Positions 57,800-64,000 of a stretch of DNA of 64,000 nucleotides are shown piece by piece. The notes beneath the pieces are model-generated. The model searched no databases, was not told the DNA's origin, and saw nothing but the letters and a program-made list of their open reading frames with translations. Origin of the DNA: Batkoa obscura (taxonomy: Eukaryota > Entomophthoromycota > Entomophthoromycetes > Entomophthorales > Batkoaceae); contig JASVEC010000007.1 of the NCBI GenBank assembly GCA_030770535.1, positions 186,001 to 250,000 on the forward strand, read 5' to 3'. How positions within the stretch are numbered: position 1 is the first letter of the stretch; each line of letters opens with the position of its first letter. Both the position numbers and the translations under genes were made by a program.

Positions 57800-58450
57800 A
57801 GTGTATTTTCTTAGTCTTAATTTATCTTTACTTTTTTGTTTTTATTTTTTAATTATCTTTTTTTAGCACCTGAGCCATTTTTTCCCATAACCAATTATTA
57901 AAAATATTTATAAAATAGGTGATTATAATAAATATTCTACCAAATGCAATATTTAATCTTTAATATTTAATATGTGAGTTTTATAATAATGCTCTTCTTT
58001 ATAAGTCTTTTTTCATTTACTTTCACAGGCTTTTTAGTATCCTATTTGTAACTCTTTTTATCCAACTTTTTGTTTCCTTTTTATTTTTAACTTTAATAAC
58101 TTTTCTAACCTATCCACTTTATTTTCATTTTTAAGTCGATTTTTTTCACCATTGTTGGTGCTATTTTCTTAGCCATTGTAACTTTCTATATCAAAAAGTT
58201 TCAACCCTACCTCGTTTATTATTGATTCCTTTTTACATCTTTAAGTCTCTGATTTTAAACAAATTATCTTTTTTAATAAAACAAAAAATCTATTGGTTAG
58301 CTAGATCCCCTTTTAAATTTTTTTAGAATTTAACTGTCTTATTTGAAAATGTTCTAGCTTTGGTACATTATTTTTTTAAGGACCTAGACTTCTTCTCCCA
58401 CCTTTTACTTTAAACATTCCTTTTACTTTTATATATAATAAGTATCACAG
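57800..58450 (-). pseudogene. Possible further relic of the coiled-coil family
   Basis: The plus strand is pyrimidine-rich with CTTTTT-type runs like the 33-41 kb array, and the minus strand is correspondingly Lys/Glu-rich. I could not align a specific motif, so this is weaker than the other relics. Confidence 0.3.
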
Positions 58451-58479
58451 GTTTCCAGCCTGACCTTGGAAAAACATTA

Positions 58480-59450
58480 ATAGTTTAGCGTAGTTGACTT
58501 TTAGTTATAATCAAAGTTAAATTTAAGATTACATTTTAAATAAACATGAGATATTTATTAACGAATTAGAAAATCATGCTGTGAGATTTTGGGACTTAGA
58601 ACAGAATACCTATTAATATATGAAATTCTGGATATCGATTTTAGTATTATGTAATAATAATGATGTCCTTGGACTAGAAGCGGCTAATTTTAGTCCATGT
58701 TAATAAATTTCAAACTATAACTTCAAATTTATGAATCTTTTTCTGATTAATAATAATATTGCCAAACTTTATTATTTAATTTAATTAAATCTACTAAATC
58801 ATTAAATATATTGCACTATGATTATTAAAACGATGTGTAACCTTGAAAAAGTTATTACATATATACTTATCTTCATAACTTTTAAATAAATAAATAAATA
58901 ATAAAGCCATATGCATTTAACTTAAATATTCATATCTATGTTAGAAAGTAACTTGTAAACAATTTAACATAAATCGTAGTTACATTGTATTCAAGAACTT
59001 CATTAAAATCGATTACATATTTTGATAATAAATAGCATGAGGAACTTTAGTAGATAATATTAATATGACAAACTAATATAGGGGTAATTTTTATAAAAAA
59101 GCTTAACAAACACATTACTTCAAATATATTCAATTAGCGGCAAATTGAGTAGCTTTATAGCTTTAAACTACAATGAACAGTTTAGCATGATATTGAAGAG
59201 CCAATTGTTTTAAACTAAAATCACAAAGAATAGAATTAGTAAATTGCAACAGGGTAAGAAAACTAGCAAAGGTTAAAAATAGAAATTATGCTAGTTTTGT
59301 AACGTATAACTTTACAAAACGCAATTACCAGTACTAATATAAATTCCTTTATGCCTACGTTACAATAGTATCTGTTTTAAAAGAATTATATCTATTAATT
59401 CTTTACCGATTCATATTCATTAGCTAAAATTATTAAGCTAGAATCTTGTT
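58480..59450 (+). repeat. Diverged upstream block of copy D
   Basis: It is colinear with the 5' flank of copies B and C (for example CTTGGACTAGAAGCGGCT at about 58670, against the same string at 53752) but with many differences. The region from about 59450 onwards is nearly identical to copy C. Confidence 0.7.
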
Positions 59451-59498
59451 ATTAATTAATATTTAACTTATGTATAGTATCTGAAATATTAAAAAAAC

Positions 59499-59507
59499 TA
59501 TATATAT
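59499..59507 (+). promoter_or_regulatory. TATA element of copy D
   Basis: TATATATAT at 33-41 bp before the start at 59540, in the same context as copy C. Confidence 0.55.
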
Positions 59508-59539
59508 GAAACAAAAAGATATCAAAAGTATACAAAAAA

Positions 59540-60658
59540 ATGTTTCTATTATTATCGCTTCTATTTCTCATCTCTGCTATCTTAAGCCAAGATCCTCTTG
59601 GCCTGACTTACTTGGACAAGACCTGTTACAAAGTTGATTATGATTTAGTTTGGTTTGAAATTGATATATCGCCAAAATACCAACGTAACTGCCAGCCATT
59701 ACACCATTGGTTGCCAATAGTAGGAAAGGATAGGCAATCAGAAGAATGGTATCAAGGAAAGAGCTGTCTTCGTAACTCTAAAACTTGTGATACATTTTCA
59801 AGACAATATTGTACTGATAATTTTCGTATAAAAACCTCGGATTCAATCAGTGAAATGAAAGATTTAAATGTCATGGAAATCACATCTACAAACAAAGAGA
59901 GAGATTATTTGTATGTTGCACCTAATATTGGAAGTAAAAATTATGTTTCTGTGGATTTAAGACAAGGTTTAAGATCGATTTTCATTCCTATGGACAATTT
60001 ACATCCAGATGATCAAAACTATCGTCAAGTCTTTCAAATTAAAATGACTGAAAGTATAGTCACTAAGATCTTGAATAACACTAACTTATATAAAAGGGAT
60101 GCTCAAACAATTCAATCTGATGATCATGTATTAGGAGTTGACAAGATTTGTTTATTGGCTAATGATGTGTTACGAACTGCTGCTATGCAGTATGATTTTA
60201 GTAGATGTTTTCAACTAATCTCAAACAAAGATACTCGTTCTAGTTGTGGTTTTTGGGGTACTGATTATGATAAAGATCGTGGTTATTACTGTGGATCAAG
60301 TAAATTATCTAATCCTGCTGCTTCTGTAGCTTCTTGTCTTCGAAACTTACCTTTAATTAATGCCTCAAAGTTCGCTTATAATAATAAAGCTTTAGATATT
60401 ATGAGAACTGCTGTAACTGCTGGTCTTTCTGCCGTTCCATATGCAGGATTGATTTTAGCTGCCACTTCTAATGCTATTTTAGGCCCCACTGCAGACGAAA
60501 TGATTCTCAATGAATATAAAGGAGCCCAGTTTAATGAAAAACTGATTGTCCTTAACGGGGTCCGTAAACAAGTTTTAAAAGAAAGTGGTGAACTTGCGAA
60601 AGGGTATATCAAAGATAACTTCAGTGATATCATCAAATCTGTTAAAAAGATATTATAA
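59540..60658 (+). CDS. Secreted cysteine-rich 372-aa protein, copy D
   Basis: Intronless and nearly identical to copy C over its whole length. Visible differences are Glu68 (Lys in B and C), Val111 (Ile) and Val368 (Ile in C). All ten cysteines, both glycosylation sequons and the KR site are kept. Identity to C is high from about 90 bp before the start to about 40 bp after the stop, and drops sharply on both sides. That is the mark of gene conversion instead of a fresh whole-unit duplication. Function unknown, secretion inferred from the leader. Confidence 0.8.
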   Translation: MFLLLSLLFLISAILSQDPLGLTYLDKTCYKVDYDLVWFEIDISPKYQRNCQPLHHWLPIVGKDRQSEEWYQGKSCLRNSKTCDTFSRQYCTDNFRIKTSDSISEMKDLNVMEITSTNKERDYLYVAPNIGSKNYVSVDLRQGLRSIFIPMDNLHPDDQNYRQVFQIKMTESIVTKILNNTNLYKRDAQTIQSDDHVLGVDKICLLANDVLRTAAMQYDFSRCFQLISNKDTRSSCGFWGTDYDKDRGYYCGSSKLSNPAASVASCLRNLPLINASKFAYNNKALDIMRTAVTAGLSAVPYAGLILAATSNAILGPTADEMILNEYKGAQFNEKLIVLNGVRKQVLKESGELAKGYIKDNFSDIIKSVKKIL

Positions 60659-60699
60659 CCTTGAATTTTTAAATAAATATATACTATTAGACTATTACA

Positions 60700-61840
60700 T
60701 ATTTTTGTTGTTTCGTTGTAGATCTTAAAAACTTGTTTTATTTTATTAAAACGAATATGAAATTATGTATAATCAAGTATATATAAAAAACTGTAAATAC
60801 AAATGCCTTCTAGTTCACTAATTTTTAATCAATCTAGATCATTTTTTGTGAAAGGGAGCTGCTACAAAAAAAATTGGCTATTAAAATCATATGCAAAATA
60901 TTTATATATATCTATTTTTAAACTTAATAAAGATCTGCCAATAAATTTCACATATTTAGTAGTAAAGATTAATTTTATGCAATTAATGCTAATTAAAGTT
61001 CATACATATTTTTATTTTTATTTTTATTTATATGTTGACAGTTAGCTATTGATTATAGAAATATTAATATTTGAAACATACTCTTTAAATTTTCCAGTTT
61101 TGTTATACTGAATTATAGTACAAAAAATAGTATGATAAAAATAAACTATAATCATTAACCAACCCTAATTTTATTTTTACTTTAATTATAAAAAATATAA
61201 GCTAACCAATCTATGGACTCCATTTTTTATTGTTTTATTTTATAAATTACAAAATATATTTTTAAAAGATTTTATTGACTTTTATATCAGGAAAGATACT
61301 TTAATCCTTTTAATCAACCTATTCATTAGTTAGCTTTGGAATTATTAAAATATAAATAATAATAATAATAAAATATCAATAAAATATCAATAAAATATTA
61401 ATAATTTTATCAACATAGTTTGGAAATTTTAAATTAATCTAGCTTTATATTATATTAAAATAAAAAGTAAATGTTTAAAGAATAATCTAAAAAATAAATA
61501 AATTAACAAAAAAGCTGGAAAAAAATCTTCAATCAATTAAAAAATAGTAATTCCAAAGCTAATTTAAATTTTAACAATTTTAGATAGTTTAATAAAACAA
61601 TATAAACTATAAAAACTAACTTCATAGCTTATGTTTTTATATTAAAACTTATTTTTATTCTTTATTTTTTATCTTTTGTTTATTTTTTTACTTTATATAG
61701 TCTATCAATAAGCTTTGTATTTATCATGTTTTATGTAACTTGTTTTTTATTATACTTTATATTTATCAATAAATTTTGTTTTAATTATATAATTCGAAAA
61801 TCATGATTATTAGTTTTACTTAGGATTATGATATTACATA
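60700..61840. other. Gene-free AT-rich stretch right of copy D
   Basis: No supported gene. Around 61545-61620 it repeats the segment seen at 56480-56545. Confidence 0.45.
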
Positions 61841-61841
61841 A

Positions 61842-61945
61842 TATGGGGATGTATTTTTGTATTTAAGAATTTTACTGACAGTTTTTCCACTCAAATAGCA
61901 CTTAAAAAATGGAAAAATAATGAAACTAAAAAAAACAGCCCCATA
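61842..61945 (-). mobile_element. Miniature palindromic element, well preserved
   Basis: TATGGGGATGTATTTTTGTA at the left, core CCACTCAAATAGCACTTAA, right end AAACAGCCCCATA, with TA on both sides. Confidence 0.85.
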
Positions 61946-62047
61946 TAGCTATTTTTATTAGAAGCATAAATTTTGTTATATGACTGAATTTTAAATTTTT
62001 TTTATATTTTAGCTTTTTATTTTAAAGTCTTTTTTGTTTTTTTTACT

Positions 62048-62471
62048 TGTGAAATTTGGTACTCAGTGGTTGAGTCAAAAGCAGTTTTTAGTTGATTGAC
62101 TAGCCGTAAGTCAAGAGGCCTTAGTTTATGTGACTAACATAGATTTGATCTATGAAGAATAACATGTAATATATTATAGACTATGTAAAACAAATATAAT
62201 AGACAATACTACTGTAAAGTTTACGTAAAACACTAATAAGAAAATTTAGTTAAAAAGCCTTGGGCTACCATGTTCTAGAGTCTCTTTTATACTCCAATAA
62301 GTATGGATATCAAAATGCGGGGATAATGCCCTTTGGGATCGCATGATAGAAATTCTCATAGTGAATCAAAGTAAAGATTTAGGATTACTTGTCTCCGAAT
62401 TCGAGAACACAACGACTTAAGTGATTATTATGCTATAATTAATCATGAAGCTGGCAAAGTGATATTTCACA
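62048..62471 (-). mobile_element. Inverted relative of the 464-bp TG...CA element
   Basis: Its reverse complement begins TGTGAAATATCACTTTGCCA and ends ACCAAATTTCACA, colinear with the copies at 56551 and 62875 but about 40 bp shorter and more diverged. There is no matching target duplication, so it may result from rearrangement. Old copy. Confidence 0.6.
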
Positions 62472-62768
62472 AAGTCTATAAAAAATCAAAAAGTTAAAAA
62501 AAATAATCCCAGTTTATTTTACAAAAATAACAGAAAATTTTGAAATTTTAAAATTCAATAAGCAATTAAGCAGTTTATTAAATGATAGAAACCAATTTTT
62601 AAATGTTAATATTACTAAATAATTAATAGCAAAGTTAATAAACAATCAAAAAGCAAGTAGTTATAATAATAAAAACTACTATTATATTGATTCTACTGTA
62701 TAAAAACGATTAATTATAATTTTGGGGTTAACTACTGCCTCGCATGCAGCTATTTATTAAATAAACAA

Positions 62769-62874
62769 TATGGGGACGTACTTTTGTGTTTAAGAATTTT
62801 ACTACCAATTTTTCTGCTCAAATAGCGCTTAAAAAAATGGAAAAGTAATGAAATTAAAAGAAACACCTCCATGT
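62769..62874 (-). mobile_element. Miniature palindromic element nested in the transposon relic
   Basis: TATGGGGACGTACTTTTGTG at the left, core CTGCTCAAATAGCGCTTAA, right end ACACCTCCATG, where the 464-bp element begins. Confidence 0.8.
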
Positions 62875-63338
62875 TGTGAAATATCGCTTTGTCAGTCCTA
62901 TGGTTAATTATAACATAGCAATCGCCTAAGCTGTTGTGTTCTCGAGTTCAGAGGAAATCAATCCCATGTTCTTATTTTAATTTGTTATGAGAATTTCTAG
63001 CTCCATCCCAAAGAACATTATCCTCTCATTTTGATATTTATACTTTTCAGAGTATCAAAGAGTTTACAGAGTATAGTAGTTTGAGGCTTTTTAACTGAAT
63101 TATTCCCTGATATCTCGAACATTTAATAAAGCCAATAAGTTTTCTTAATAGTATTTTACATAGATTTTACATTAGTATTGTCTATTCTGTCTGTCTTATA
63201 TAGCTTGTAACCTATTACGTGCTATTCCTCATAATCCAAGTCTACCTTAGTCACATAAACTAAGACCTTTCGACTTATAGTGTAGTCAACCCAGTAATAG
63301 CTGTTCTTGACTCCAAACCCTGAGTACCAGATTTCACA
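62875..63338 (+). mobile_element. 464-bp TG...CA element, solo-LTR-like, nested
   Basis: Begins TGTGAAATATCGCTTTGTCA and ends ACCAGATTTCACA. The direct repeat ATGT flanks it (62871-62874 and 63339-63342). Exactly the same length as the copy at 56551. It interrupts the right tip of a miniature element. Confidence 0.7.
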
Positions 63339-63905
63339 ATGTATTAATAATGTAACTATAAAATTAGAATTGTTTATTTATTTATTTATTTATTTGATAG
63401 CAAATCTAGAATGCCAGCTATGAAGTAGTTAATAACAAATATTTCTTAATAGAATTTTACAAGAATATGTATTTGTGTACTACAACTTTGTTTGATATCA
63501 ATAGATGAGTTATACTAGTAAAGCCTTTATCAATATGGCAATTTTTATTAAATCTAATAGAAATTCTGCTAACTTACAATATGTATTGTAGTAGAATAAT
63601 TTAGAATTATCAGGTATTTTTGTTTTTAATATAAAATGTTTTTGTAGAATTTTAAGCAAAGTTAAAACATATGATTCTTAAAAATCACCCAAAAAAATAA
63701 GACCAATTTGGACATCCCCATATAAAATTTAAATTATAAAATTTGCTAAAGTTAAAAATAAAAATTTGACACTTTTATGAAATACATTTATTTTGATTTT
63801 TAATAACATAATCAACTTAAAACTTAAACGTGATAAAATGTAAGTTGGTTTATATTAACTTTCATAAATTTTACTATCATTGATTGTTTTTTTATAAAAT
63901 TATGA

Positions 63906-64000
63906 TATGGGAATATATTTTTATGTTTGAGAATTTTACTAATGATTTTTTTGCTCTAAATAACGCTTAAAAGATGGAAAAGTCATGAAGACGAAAAAAA
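63906..64000 (-). mobile_element. Miniature palindromic element, cut by window end
   Basis: TATGGGAATATATTTTTATG at the left, core TTGCTCTAAATAACGCTTAA, followed by GATGGAAAAGTCATGAAG. The right end lies outside the window. Confidence 0.75.

Larger units (their letters stand above)
62472..63722 (+). mobile_element. 3' relic of the 2.3-kb transposon, carrying two nested insertions
   Basis: 62472-62768 and 63339-63722 are colinear with the 3' part of the transposon (about 52670-52945 and 52945-53247). Shared strings include TTTTGGGG-TAACTACT and CATGCAGCTATTTATTAA. The right end GACATCCCCATA is the expected terminal repeat. Between the two parts sit a miniature element and a 464-bp element. 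Confidence 0.75.

Noticed and set aside
60803-61045. 80-codon plus-strand frame after copy D
   Set aside because: AT-rich chance frame ending in a repeated TTTTTATTT run, with no homology or splice context.
63370-63396. TTTA microsatellite as a functional site
   Set aside because: A short simple repeat within a transposon relic, expected in DNA of this composition.

Overview
The window is nuclear DNA of a very AT-rich, intron-bearing early-diverging fungus. The evidence is a chitin synthase with a myosin-type head, a Sog2-type RAM-network protein and a full housekeeping set (Nup54, sorting nexin 4, cystathionine beta-synthase, Rpn13, Swd2/WDR82, Vps34). Introns are short, about 50-80 bp, with GTAAG-like donors and TAG acceptors. 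A rhodopsin-like 7TM receptor and the base composition would suit Entomophthoromycotina (Conidiobolus-like), but that placement is inference. I see no tRNA, rRNA or CRISPR.

Layout. 1-2284: amino half of a myosin-type chitin synthase (-). 5030-6674: a Ste24/ZMPSTE24 CAAX-protease homologue whose zinc ligands are all replaced, followed by a decayed tandem copy (7421-8345). 8600-10472: a PPR protein, probably mitochondrial. 11330-13467: nucleoporin Nup54. 13671-15669: sorting nexin 4. 15812-17547 (-) and 18516-19259 (+): cystathionine beta-synthase and a TPMT-type methyltransferase, divergently arranged. 19489-20496: 7TM receptor (-). 22748-23529: small secreted two-repeat protein. 23747-25024: proteasome ubiquitin receptor Rpn13.

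From 25.4 to 60.7 kb the window is organised around four copies of an unrecognised secreted cysteine-rich 372-aa protein. Two (A, B) are on the minus strand on the left and two (C, D) on the plus strand on the right. B and C form near-identical inverted arms of about 2.2 kb, 21.5 kb apart. Between them lie an array of decayed lysine/glutamate-rich coiled-coil gene copies (32.9-41.6 kb), then Sog2 (41776-44705), Swd2 (44825-46356) and Vps34 (46390-50107, -), then a 2.3-kb DNA transposon (50919-53247) with an unassigned DDE-like transposase.

Mobile DNA. A palindromic miniature element of about 100 bp, with ends TGGGGATGT and TA target sites, occurs about 20 times, once inside a Vps34 intron. 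Its ends match those of the 2.3-kb transposon, which is therefore its likely source. A 464-bp TG...CA element with 4-bp target duplications (solo-LTR-like) occurs at 56.5 and 62.9 kb, with an inverted relative at 62.0 kb. At 62.5-63.7 kb the three families are nested, which gives their order of arrival.

The most promising undescribed items are the secreted 372-aa family with its gene-conversion pattern, the Ste24 pseudoprotease, the transposon/miniature-element pair, and the coiled-coil relic array.
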